A DNA stretch of 64,000 nt from Fusobacterium perfoetens ATCC 29250. GTDB taxonomy: Bacteria > Fusobacteriota > Fusobacteriia > Fusobacteriales > Fusobacteriaceae. The position numbers and the translations under genes are program-made. Below the pieces are notes generated by a model. It did not search any database. It saw only the letters and a list, made by a program, of their open reading frames with translations, and was not told the origin of the DNA. Positions 37,718 to 46,157 of the stretch are shown in pieces. The stretch spans positions 62,001 to 126,000 of the forward strand of contig NZ_JHXW01000006.1 in assembly GCF_000622245.1 (NCBI RefSeq), written 5' to 3'. Positions within the stretch are counted from its first letter, which is position 1, and every line of letters starts with the position of its first letter.

Positions 37718-37730
37718 TTTTTTAAATTTT

Positions 37731-37765
37731 AAGCTGTTATAAAAATTTATAACAGCTTTTTTTAT
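37731..37765 (+). terminator. terminator after der
   Basis: AAGCTGTTATA (37731-37741) pairs with TATAACAGCTT (37748-37758), followed by six or more T. This ends the trmFO-der run. Confidence 0.88.
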
Positions 37766-37807
37766 AATTTTATAAAATATTTTGTTCATATTTTAGTAAT
37801 TTTTCTA

Positions 37808-37836
37808 TTGTCATTTTCATGTCACACTCCTAAAAT
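37808..37836 (+). promoter_or_regulatory. TGTCA direct-repeat box and promoter before small secreted protein
   Basis: TGTCA occurs at 37809-37813 and 37820-37824, exactly 11 bp apart, as in PhoB/OmpR-family binding boxes. TTGTCA (37808-37813) could serve as -35, with TAAAAT (37831-37836) as -10 at 17-nt spacing. The same repeat, in inverse orientation, is found at 38278-38293 near the response regulator gene. Confidence 0.5.
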
Positions 37837-37873
37837 AAAATTGTTTTAACAAATAAAATAAGAGGTGATATTT

Positions 37874-38275
37874 ATGAAAAAACAAATTTTAGCAGGATTA
37901 TTTATTCTTTCCACAATAGCTTTAGCACATCCAACAAAGATACAAGGAACTCACAAATATAAAAAACAATTTGAGTGTTCTCAATATAGTAATTTTAAAT
38001 CAAAAAAAATGTCTAATTGTTTAAGTCCTGAATTACAAAAAGAAGTAAAAAAAACTAACTTAGAAATTCAAGAAAAAGAGATTCAAGTAAAAAGACTTAT
38101 ATTAGAAGAAAAAATAGATTGGAATAAAGTTGAAGAACTAAATAAAGAAATTGCTTTAGAAAGAGCTAAACTAAAAACAAAAATGCAAAAATATTTTGTA
38201 GAAAATCCAATTCCTGAACCAATTAAAGTTCGCCAAGTTGAAGAAAATCCTTTAAAAGTTCAAAATAAAGAATAA
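37874..38275 (+). CDS. small secreted helical protein (Spy/CpxP-like in layout)
   Basis: A 133-residue protein starting at ATG 37874; GTG 37865 opens the frame but lies in the RBS. Residues 1-18 form a signal peptide (KKQILAGLFILSTIALA), so the product is periplasmic. The mature part is one long charged helix region (about 55-115) rich in Glu and Lys, with little else. This layout resembles Spy/CpxP/ZraP-type stress chaperones, but I see no clear LTxxQ motif. It is followed by a two-component system and shares a repeat box with it, suggesting it is a target or sensor accessory. Confidence 0.65.
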   Translation: MKKQILAGLFILSTIALAHPTKIQGTHKYKKQFECSQYSNFKSKKMSNCLSPELQKEVKKTNLEIQEKEIQVKRLILEEKIDWNKVEELNKEIALERAKLKTKMQKYFVENPIPEPIKVRQVEENPLKVQNKE

Positions 38276-38316
38276 TTTGACATAAATTTGACATAGATTT
38301 TTTTTAAACTTAATAT
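38276..38316 (+). promoter_or_regulatory. TTTGACATA tandem repeat and putative promoter
   Basis: TTTGACATA is repeated at 38276-38284 and 38287-38295 with an 11-bp period; its reverse complement is the TGTCA-N6-TGTCA box seen at 37809. TTGACA (38288-38293), 17-nt spacer and TAATAT (38311-38316) could form a promoter transcribing the candidate sRNA. Confidence 0.5.
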
Positions 38317-38321
38317 ATAAA

Positions 38322-38446
38322 TTATATATTTGTTCCATTGCCTAAAAAACTTATTATATAAAATGTACGTATAACTTAAATCTATTAAGTATATAATTTA
38401 TAAAAATTAAAAAATAGGAGATGATAGCTTTCTTCTCCTATTTTTG
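38322..38446 (+). ncRNA. candidate small RNA, about 120 nt
   Basis: Between the promoter-like element at 38288-38316 and a strong intrinsic terminator (AAATAGGAGA 38412-38421 with TCTCCTATTT 38434-38443, then U) lie about 120 nt with no credible ORF. An internal hairpin CTTAA/TTAAG lies around 38374-38388. The terminator cannot end the upstream secreted-protein gene efficiently, being 140 nt away and after this promoter. A small regulatory RNA is plausible; an extended 3' UTR is the alternative. Confidence 0.4.
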
Positions 38447-38494
38447 TTACAATTATAATATAGATAAACTTATAAAAATTTTCAAGGAGTTTTT

Positions 38495-39154
38495 ATGGAA
38501 AATAAAGTACTTATTGTTGAAGATGAAGTAAAATTAAGAAGAATAATGAAAGATTTTCTACAAAAAGAAAATTATAAAGTTATTGAAAGTGGTGATGGAA
38601 TAGAAGCTGTAGATTTATTTTTTTCTGAAAAACCTGACATTATAGTTCTTGATGTTATGTTACCAGGGCTTAATGGTTTTGAAGTTCTAAAAGAAATAAG
38701 AGAAATTGATAAAACAATTCCTGTAATTATGCTTACAGCTCGTGGAAATGAAGATGATGTATTAAAAGGTTATGAATTAAAAGTAGATGAATATATTGTA
38801 AAACCAGTAAGCCTTAAAGTTTTAGTTGCAAAAATTAAAGCTTTTTTAAGAAATAAAACTACTTTCGAGACTATAATTTTTGGTGGACTTAACATTAATG
38901 TGGAAAGTATGGAAATCTCTTTAGATGGAATTCCTATCGATTTATCTTCAAAAGAATTTGAATTGCTTATGTTTTTAATAAAAAATAGAAATCAAGTTCT
39001 TACTAGAGATAAAATTATTACTTCTCTTTGGGGATATGATTATGAAGGAGATTTAAGAGCAGTTGACTCTCAAATAAAAAGACTTAGAAAAAAATTAAAT
39101 GGAAGATATATTGTTACTGTAAGAGGAGTAGGTTATAAAATAGAGGAGGAATAA
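38495..39154 (+). CDS. OmpR/PhoB-family response regulator
   Basis: A 219-residue two-domain regulator. The receiver has the acidic pair ED at 9-10, the phospho-acceptor Asp53 (VLDVMLPG), Thr in MLTARG and Lys in YIVKPV. The C-terminal winged helix contains LSSKEFELLMFLIKN and RGVGYKIE. It stops 1 nt before the kinase gene. OmpR-family regulators bind direct repeats with about 11-bp period, which are present at 37809 and 38276, so those are its likely sites. Confidence 0.95.
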   Translation: MENKVLIVEDEVKLRRIMKDFLQKENYKVIESGDGIEAVDLFFSEKPDIIVLDVMLPGLNGFEVLKEIREIDKTIPVIMLTARGNEDDVLKGYELKVDEYIVKPVSLKVLVAKIKAFLRNKTTFETIIFGGLNINVESMEISLDGIPIDLSSKEFELLMFLIKNRNQVLTRDKIITSLWGYDYEGDLRAVDSQIKRLRKKLNGRYIVTVRGVGYKIEEE

Positions 39155-39155
39155 T

Positions 39156-40490
39156 ATGAAAATTAAAACTAAAATACTTTTACTTACCTCCTCGATTATT
39201 ACAGTTATTTTAGTCTCAATATTAGGATTTAATCAATTTGCTTTTGAAAAATATTATCTTAATATAAAAAAGAAAAAACTTCTTTCTGTTGTAGATTTTA
39301 TAAAAAAGCCTGATTTTTTTGTAGATTTTACAAAATTAGAAGAAGAAAATAATATTAAAATTTTTCTTACAAAACATGAATTTTTAGATGAAAGTAATTT
39401 TCCTCTAACTAAAAATGAAATTAAAGATATTTTTGAAAATGAAGATATTATTTATAAAATCACTAATGAAAAATATTCACCAGATAAAAAATTATTACTT
39501 GTTACAAAGTATGATAAAGAACTTTTAATGGTTATGGTTTCTCCCCTAAGTACTGTTATAGAACCAGTTGAAATAATAAATGGAATTTATATAAAATTAA
39601 TTTTATTTGCTTTGGCTTTTGGTTATCTTATGTCATTATTACTTACAAAAATTTTAAGTAATCCTATTATTTCTATGGGAAATACTGCTAAAAAAGTAGC
39701 TGAGCTTGATTTTTCTGAAAGATTTAATTTTTCTAGTAATGATGAAATAGGAGAGTTAGGAAGAAACCTTAATATAATGGAAGAAAATCTTAAGAAAAAT
39801 TTTGAATTATTAAAAAAAGATATAGAAATAGAAAAAGAAAATGAAAAAACTAGAAAACAATTTATATCTAATATAAGCCATGAATTAAAAACTCCAATAG
39901 CTATTATTAATAACTATACAGAGGGACTTCGTGAAGGGATAGCTGATGATGAGGAAACAAGAAATTTTTATTTAGATACTATTTTAGAAGAAACTGAAAA
40001 TATGAGTAATCTTGTTAATTCATTATTATTTTTATCCCGTTCTGAAAGAAACTTTATGGAATTTAATACCACAAATTTTGATATAAAAAATATTATTAAT
40101 AACGAAATAGATAGATTAAGCAAAATATATCCAAATAAAATTTTTACAAGCAATTTTAAAGGACATAAATTTATAGGAGATGCTAATACCTTCTCTGTTA
40201 TTATTAGAAATCTTTTAGAAAATGCTTGTAAATATTCAGAAGATGATTTTATTTATATTTCTACTGATAATAATGGTTTTAAAATCTCAAATAAATCTTC
40301 TATTGATGAAAGTTTAATAGATAAAATTTGGATACCTTTTTATAGAATTGATTCTGTTAGAGATAGAGCTTCTGGTACAGGGTTAGGACTTGCTATTGTA
40401 AAAGAATTATTAGAAAAACAAAATTTTAAATTTGGTGCTTTTAAAGAAGATGATAATCTTGTATTTTGGATAAAAGGAGGAGAAAAATGA
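39156..40490 (+). CDS. sensor histidine kinase
   Basis: A 444-residue membrane kinase. A membrane helix at about 8-27, an extracytoplasmic sensor of about 110 residues and a second helix at about 145-165 lead into a HAMP-like linker. The HisKA box has His242 (NISHELKTPIAI), then the N box RNLLENACKYS and G box GTGLGLAIVKELL. The sensor region is not recognisable. It is coupled to the regulator gene, and its stop overlaps the next gene's start (ATGA). Confidence 0.93.
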   Translation: MKIKTKILLLTSSIITVILVSILGFNQFAFEKYYLNIKKKKLLSVVDFIKKPDFFVDFTKLEEENNIKIFLTKHEFLDESNFPLTKNEIKDIFENEDIIYKITNEKYSPDKKLLLVTKYDKELLMVMVSPLSTVIEPVEIINGIYIKLILFALAFGYLMSLLLTKILSNPIISMGNTAKKVAELDFSERFNFSSNDEIGELGRNLNIMEENLKKNFELLKKDIEIEKENEKTRKQFISNISHELKTPIAIINNYTEGLREGIADDEETRNFYLDTILEETENMSNLVNSLLFLSRSERNFMEFNTTNFDIKNIINNEIDRLSKIYPNKIFTSNFKGHKFIGDANTFSVIIRNLLENACKYSEDDFIYISTDNNGFKISNKSSIDESLIDKIWIPFYRIDSVRDRASGTGLGLAIVKELLEKQNFKFGAFKEDDNLVFWIKGGEK

Positions 40491-40894
40491 GACTATTAAT
40501 AATTGGTATACTACTTGTTAATATGCCTTTTTTTTCTTTTGCTAAAGAATATTTTTCCAAAAAAGAATCTACTCGTCATGAGGTAGAAAAAATTATAGAA
40601 GAATTGCCTAAAGACAAAATTAATGAACTTCTTTTAATAAGAAAAAATATCATTGAAGATGAGATTGAATTTAAAAATAAATTAATCTCCTTAAGGTCTT
40701 TATCTAATAAAGCTATGCAAGAAAGAAATGAAGTAGAATATAAAGCTATTCTTTCTCAAATTAATGTATTAAAAAACGAAAGAAATATTGTAAGAGCTAT
40801 TTATAAAAAACAAATAGAAAATATCTTACAAATTGAACTTCCTATAAATATTTATATGGAAGAAGAAAAATTTGAATATAAAGTGAGTATATAA
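40487..40894 (+). CDS. small secreted helical protein linked to the two-component system
   Basis: A 135-residue protein starting at ATG 40487 within the overlap ATGA; the frame opens earlier at 40466, but those codons contain AAGGAGG. A signal peptide of about 19 residues (RLLIIGILLVNMPFFSFA) precedes a charged helical region with ELPKDKINELLLIRKNIIEDE and LNKERN-like heptads. This resembles the Spy/CpxP style seen in the secreted protein before the regulator. It could be the periplasmic modulator of the sensor kinase. No named family is recognised with confidence. Confidence 0.65.
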   Translation: MRLLIIGILLVNMPFFSFAKEYFSKKESTRHEVEKIIEELPKDKINELLLIRKNIIEDEIEFKNKLISLRSLSNKAMQERNEVEYKAILSQINVLKNERNIVRAIYKKQIENILQIELPINIYMEEEKFEYKVSI

Positions 40895-40899
40895 AAAGT

Positions 40900-40934
40900 T
40901 GGGGTTATTGTACAATTCAATAACCCCATTTTTT
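40900..40934. terminator. terminator between two-component locus and DAHP synthase
   Basis: TGGGGTTATTG (40900-40910) and CAATAACCCCA (40918-40928) form an 11-bp perfect stem with T6 after it and A5 before it, so it works in both directions. Confidence 0.92.
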
Positions 40935-41955
40935 ATAAATTTTTCTTAAATTCAAAAGTTTTAAATATTTTTTTAGAGGTACTTTTAAATTGTTGAAAAT
41001 CTAAAGTTTGAGCTCCATCAGACAATGCACAACATGGATTTTCATGAACTTCTATCATACAACCATTAGCTCCAGCCATAATACCAGCTAAAGTAATTGG
41101 TTCAACTAAATCTCTTATTCCTGTCCCATGACTTGCATCAATTAAAATAGGAAAATGACAAATTTCTTTTATAAGAGCAATGGCATTTATATCTATTGTA
41201 TTTCTTGTCATTCTTTCAAAAGTTCTAATTCCTCTTTCACAAAGAATAATATTTTTATTTCCATAAGCAATCAAATATTCTACAGCCATTAAAAACTCTG
41301 TAATAGTAGCACTCATACCTCTTTTTAAAAGTATTGGTTTATCAACTTTTCCCAAATCTTTTAACAATGAAAAGTTTTGCATATTTCTTGTCCCAACCTG
41401 TAAAATATCAGCATATTTACAAATCATATCTATATTTTTTCCGTCCATTATCTCAGTACAAAGAATTAATCCATATTTATCACAAGCCTCCCTCATATAG
41501 ATTAATCCCTCTTCCTCTAATCCTTGAAAATCATATGGAGAAGTTCTTGGTTTAAAAGCTCCACCTCTTAAAATTTTTCCACCATTTTTCTTTATTTCTT
41601 TAGCTATCTTCATAACCATCTCTCTATTTTCTACAGAGCATGGTCCTCCTATAAGAACAAAATCATCTCCACCAATTTCTACATCTTTAACTTTTATAAC
41701 AGTATCTGATTTTTTAAACTCTCTACTAGAAAATTTATAAGGAACTGATATCTCTAAAATATCATCTATGACATCTTTTATCTCTTGATTATTCAAAAGT
41801 TCCTCTTTTAGATTTAATTTTTGATTTCCTAAAATCCCAAATTTTCTAATACCATTATCTTCAATATCTAAAACTCCAAGTTTTCTTTCTTCTATAAACT
41901 TTTTTATTTTATTTAACGATATCTCTTGTGTATTCTCTTTAAATTTTATATACAT
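40933..41955 (-). CDS. aroF: 3-deoxy-7-phosphoheptulonate synthase, Thermotoga/Bacillus type
   Basis: A 340-residue DAHP synthase that condenses PEP and erythrose 4-phosphate in the shikimate route. Residues about 1-75 form the ferredoxin-like N-terminal domain that gives aromatic amino-acid feedback in the Thermotoga enzyme. The barrel carries GGPCSVEN, RGGAFKPRTSPYDFQG, LKRGMSATI and DASHGTG, and ends with the metal site region MIEVHENP. The gene stands apart from other shikimate genes. It follows the helicase gene by 56 nt. Confidence 0.94.
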   Translation of the reverse strand: MYIKFKENTQEISLNKIKKFIEERKLGVLDIEDNGIRKFGILGNQKLNLKEELLNNQEIKDVIDDILEISVPYKFSSREFKKSDTVIKVKDVEIGGDDFVLIGGPCSVENREMVMKIAKEIKKNGGKILRGGAFKPRTSPYDFQGLEEEGLIYMREACDKYGLILCTEIMDGKNIDMICKYADILQVGTRNMQNFSLLKDLGKVDKPILLKRGMSATITEFLMAVEYLIAYGNKNIILCERGIRTFERMTRNTIDINAIALIKEICHFPILIDASHGTGIRDLVEPITLAGIMAGANGCMIEVHENPCCALSDGAQTLDFQQFKSTSKKIFKTFEFKKNL

Positions 41956-42010
41956 TATATTCCTCTTTCTATTTTAGTCTATTTTATATTATATAACTTT
42001 TTATTGAAAA

Positions 42011-44794
42011 TCACAAAGTTTTTTCACAATATTTTCTTAAAAAACAGTTTTCACATCTTTCTTTTTTTAGTTCTTCAGTATTAAAATAATTGTTTAAAAT
42101 TTTATTAGTAACAATATCAAAATTTTTAATAGTTTCAGTTATAGCTTCTTGACTAATATCTATTTCAAGTAATTTTCTATCTTCTCTTTCATTGATATAA
42201 AATAACCTAGCTCTTTTTACAGATTTTTTATACTTTTCACCTATTAAATAAGCATATATTCTAAGTTGTGCTTCATAACTACTTATATCTTGTGTTACTC
42301 TTCCTGTTTTAAAATCAATTATTTCAATTTCTCCATCTTTTTCAAGTACCAAATCAGCTATTCCCTCTATAATATAATTATCTCTTATAAAGGAAATTTT
42401 TATTTCATTTTCTTTTATAAAACTTGTTATATTTTTATATTCTGTAAAATATTTTATGATATTTTCTAGAAGTTTTGAAATAATTTTTTCATCTATTTTT
42501 ATTGTATTTTGTCTTAAAATATTATTATAATTTTTATAATATTCCTCTTTAATTTCTTCAACTGTTATTAAATTATTTCTCTTTAAATTCTTATTTATAT
42601 ATTCTAAAGTATCATGAGCCAATACTCCGACTATAGCTTCTCTTGTGCTTTTTTCCACAAATTTATATTTTCTAAAGAAATTATATAATAGAGGACATTT
42701 TTCATATAAAGCTATATGAGAAGTAAAAGAAAATATATCTTTTCTTTTACTTTCATCTATTTTATCTATTTCCAATCTATGATATTTAAAATTCTCACTT
42801 CTTATATCATTTAATTCATCATAGACTTTTTTAAATATTGATTTAGGAACTTTATAATCTCCTTGACTTTCTATACATGTTAAAGCTAATAGATTTTTTG
42901 CTCTAGAAAATCCAGTATAATATAATCTATAAAAATCATAAATATCTACCTTTGATTTTGGCTCAAACTCCTCTAATATCTCAAACTCTAATTTTTTTTG
43001 TGGAGTATCAAAGACATGAGGTTCATTATCCAAAGAACCAATTATAACTATTGGAAATTCTAATCCCTTAGCTTGATGAATAGTTAAAAATGATACTGCT
43101 CCTTTTGGAGTTTCTTCGCTTTCATATTCATGGAGTTTTATTTCTTTTAAATATTTCAAATGGTAATTAAAAAAATAATCACTTACTTTCTTTAAATTTT
43201 CTCTATTAATATCTTTAATTTTACAAAGTATATCAAATTTTAATAAAATATCTGAAAATATCCCCAAATTATAAGTTGTTCTATTTTGTAAAATATCTTC
43301 TTCAAAAAGATTTATATATTTTAAAAAACATTTAAAATTAAAAAGATTATAGAATATGTCTAAAAAACTTCCTATTTTTTCTTGAGAATTTTCATTTTCT
43401 ACCATATCAGTTATTTTTTCTCTAATATCTTTTATATACTCTACAGCCTCTTCATCTAATACTATTTCTTTTCTAGCATATATATAACATTCATTATAAT
43501 ATTGTTCTAAAAGATAGTCTTTTCCTTGATGAAAAATACAAAGTAAAAAACCTATCACAAATCTTATCTCATCTCTTTCAAAAAAATTTCCAGAACGAGG
43601 ACAATAAACTTTTATTCCATTTCTTTCTAAATATTCTACTAAATATTTTATCTTACTATCTTTAAAACTTCTAAATAAAAAAGCTATTTGATTGTAATCA
43701 TCTATTTTTCTACTAGCTTTTAGATAACTTATAAATTTATATATTTTTTCATTCCACTGTCTTTGAGAGCCATTTACAGATATTTTTACCACTCCACTAC
43801 ATTGGTTTATATCCTCTCTACCTGAAATAATTTCCTTTTTATATCTCCAATTATCCCAATTTGTTCCTTCCATCCAGTTTTCACAAAACTCTATTATATC
43901 TTGATTAGAACGATAATTTATATTAAGCTCTACTTTTTTACATTCTCCCTCTTTAAAGTTTTTTTGAAACTCTAATATATTTCTGACAGTTGCTCCACGA
44001 AATCTATATATTCCTTGGTCATCATCACCTACTACACAGATATTTTTTCTATCTCCCGCTATCAGAAAAAATAATTTTTCTTGTATTTTATTAGTATCTT
44101 GATATTCATCTATCATTATATACTTTATTTTTTCTTGTAACTTTCTTAATACTTCTGGATTTTCATTTAAAATTCTATAACATTCTAATTGAATATTTGA
44201 AAAATCTACTCCATTTTCCTCTCTCAAAAGCTCCACATATCTTTTATGTAATCTTTTTAAAAATTTTATATTCTCATCAGTAGTATCTACAATTTTCTTA
44301 TTAGATAACCCCTCTTCATTTATTCTATCTATCCATTTTTGAAATTCTCCAGCTTTTTTCCAAGCTCCACTACTTTCTGTAGTCAATATAAATTCTCTAT
44401 ATCCCTCTATTTTTTCAAACTCTTTAATTTTTGAATAAATAAAAAATCTCTGCTCTAAATCATCAAATATTTTATAATTTTTTTCTAAAAATGAATATTC
44501 TAAATTTTCATCAATTATTCTTAAACAAATGGAATGTATAGTTCCAATATACATTCCACTTATATCCATAGTATTTTTTATTTTCTTAGATATTCTACTT
44601 ATAAGTTCCTTTGAAGCTTTTTCTGTAAAAGTAGCAAGTAAAATATTTTCTGGCTCAACTTCTTTTTGATTTAATATATGAGCCACTCTCTCTATCATTG
44701 TTTTTGTTTTTCCGGAACCAGGACCAGCTATAACCAAAACAGGTCCATCTATTTGATTTACAACTTCCTTTTGTCTTTCATTAAGATTTTCCAT
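42011..44794 (-). CDS. UvrD-like helicase with C-terminal Fe-S nuclease domain
   Basis: A 927-residue superfamily 1A helicase: Q-motif NERQKEVV, Walker A AGPGSGKT, Walker B IMIDEYQDTN, GDDDQGIYRFRGA and FLTIHQAKGLEFP. After about residue 690 comes a PD-(D/E)xK nuclease. It has a first Cys in HIALYEKCPLLYNFF, the metal motif GIADLVLEKDGEIEIIDFKTG, and C-terminal Cys in RCENCFLRKYCEKT, which suits a 4Fe-4S cluster as in AddB and Cas4. It could serve in recombinational repair as an AddA/RecB-like enzyme, but no partner subunit is adjacent. Confidence 0.9.
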   Translation of the reverse strand: MENLNERQKEVVNQIDGPVLVIAGPGSGKTKTMIERVAHILNQKEVEPENILLATFTEKASKELISRISKKIKNTMDISGMYIGTIHSICLRIIDENLEYSFLEKNYKIFDDLEQRFFIYSKIKEFEKIEGYREFILTTESSGAWKKAGEFQKWIDRINEEGLSNKKIVDTTDENIKFLKRLHKRYVELLREENGVDFSNIQLECYRILNENPEVLRKLQEKIKYIMIDEYQDTNKIQEKLFFLIAGDRKNICVVGDDDQGIYRFRGATVRNILEFQKNFKEGECKKVELNINYRSNQDIIEFCENWMEGTNWDNWRYKKEIISGREDINQCSGVVKISVNGSQRQWNEKIYKFISYLKASRKIDDYNQIAFLFRSFKDSKIKYLVEYLERNGIKVYCPRSGNFFERDEIRFVIGFLLCIFHQGKDYLLEQYYNECYIYARKEIVLDEEAVEYIKDIREKITDMVENENSQEKIGSFLDIFYNLFNFKCFLKYINLFEEDILQNRTTYNLGIFSDILLKFDILCKIKDINRENLKKVSDYFFNYHLKYLKEIKLHEYESEETPKGAVSFLTIHQAKGLEFPIVIIGSLDNEPHVFDTPQKKLEFEILEEFEPKSKVDIYDFYRLYYTGFSRAKNLLALTCIESQGDYKVPKSIFKKVYDELNDIRSENFKYHRLEIDKIDESKRKDIFSFTSHIALYEKCPLLYNFFRKYKFVEKSTREAIVGVLAHDTLEYINKNLKRNNLITVEEIKEEYYKNYNNILRQNTIKIDEKIISKLLENIIKYFTEYKNITSFIKENEIKISFIRDNYIIEGIADLVLEKDGEIEIIDFKTGRVTQDISSYEAQLRIYAYLIGEKYKKSVKRARLFYINEREDRKLLEIDISQEAITETIKNFDIVTNKILNNYFNTEELKKERCENCFLRKYCEKTL

Positions 44795-44814
44795 TGCTAG
44801 TCCTCACTTTCTTT

Positions 44815-46143
44815 CTAAAATTCTTTATTTTTTAATATAAATCTATAATAAATATATGTACATAAAGGAATTAACCAAATATATACAGCAAAAGGAATAA
44901 ATTGTACATTACTGATTCCAAGCATTGTACAAGGTACATAACAAGCTATATTTGTTGGAGTGATTGCTGGTAATACAATAGCTGTATTTTCTATATCCTT
45001 TGCTAAATCTTTTCTCTCTATTTTTTTATCATCATAAACACTTTCTATAATTTGTTCTGTCATTATAACAGCAATAGTTTGATTGGCTCCTACTATTCCT
45101 GTTATTATACTTACTAAAACTGTATTTTTAAATAATTCCCCTCTAGTTTTAACATTTTGAATTTTTGATTTTATATAATTTAAAATATTAAGTTGTTCAA
45201 AAACTCCAACTAAAGAACAAGATACAATTATAAGAGCTGAAGCATTTAACATTGATTTTACCCCTCCACCTTTTATAATTGTTTCTAAAGATGTTCCATT
45301 AAATTTATAAAAACCAAGTAATAAGTATTCAAATATTTTTAAAATATTTTCTCCCTGTACAAATATAGCTACTATTGAAGCTAAGATTATACTTACTGCC
45401 ATAGATTTTCTTACATTTATTCTAAGCAAAGAGAAAATAATTATAGATATTACAGGGATAAATATAAATCTTACATCTATGTTATAAACATCTTCTAATA
45501 AAACTAAAAGATTACTTTCACTTGTATTTAAAACATAATTTTTTGAAAGGAAAATATAAAAAATGCTTGTTAAAATATATGGAATTATCATTGATTTTAT
45601 CATATTTTTTAAGTTTGTATAAATATCTATTCCTGTAAGACTAGCCACAAGATTGGCACTTGAAGAAAGTGGTGACCATCTATCTCCAAAATATATTCCT
45701 GAAATTATTGTAGCTCCCACTATATTTACATCTATATTTCCACTTCTAGCAATAGCCATAAGAGCTACTCCTATTGTACTTACTGCTCCAAAGGAACTTC
45801 CTAAGAAAAAAGCTACAATACTTGTTATTAAAAATGAGAAAAATATAAAAAGATTAGGATTTATAAATTTTATTCCATAATAAATAATTCCTGGTATTGT
45901 TCCTGAAGCTAACCAACTAGCTGTCAAAGCTCCAACAAACATAAATACCATTAAAACTATTTTAGATTTTTTACTATATTCAATAGATACATTTACTATA
46001 GAATCTATTGTATTTTTCTTTTTTAAAGATAAAAGTATAAATAAAAAATATACTCCCATCACAATCAGACCTAAAGTAAATTTTGTCCAAAATACATAAA
46101 AAAATATCAATCCAAGTAACCCTAAAAAACCTATTTTTTTCAT
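44815..46143 (-). CDS. Na+/H+ antiporter, NhaC family
   Basis: A 442-residue membrane protein with about twelve helices. The frame extends to 46227 but overlaps the AEC gene; ATG 46143 has GGGGGAG 5 nt upstream and starts the hydrophobic MKKIGFLGLLG. Family-like blocks are ALTASWLASGTIPGIIYYG, FFLGSSFGAVSTIGVALMAIA, YFGDRWSPLSSSANLVASLTG and ITPTNIACYVP. It probably exports Na+ or exchanges a metabolite. It is coupled to the AEC transporter gene 14 nt upstream. Confidence 0.87.
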   Translation of the reverse strand: MKKIGFLGLLGLIFFYVFWTKFTLGLIVMGVYFLFILLSLKKKNTIDSIVNVSIEYSKKSKIVLMVFMFVGALTASWLASGTIPGIIYYGIKFINPNLFIFFSFLITSIVAFFLGSSFGAVSTIGVALMAIARSGNIDVNIVGATIISGIYFGDRWSPLSSSANLVASLTGIDIYTNLKNMIKSMIIPYILTSIFYIFLSKNYVLNTSESNLLVLLEDVYNIDVRFIFIPVISIIIFSLLRINVRKSMAVSIILASIVAIFVQGENILKIFEYLLLGFYKFNGTSLETIIKGGGVKSMLNASALIIVSCSLVGVFEQLNILNYIKSKIQNVKTRGELFKNTVLVSIITGIVGANQTIAVIMTEQIIESVYDDKKIERKDLAKDIENTAIVLPAITPTNIACYVPCTMLGISNVQFIPFAVYIWLIPLCTYIYYRFILKNKEF

Positions 46144-46157
46144 CTTTCTCCCCCATA

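Noticed and set aside
42011-44794. Helicase-nuclease as a phage-defence system
   Set aside because: No companion defence gene, integrase or composition shift is nearby; repair is the simpler reading.
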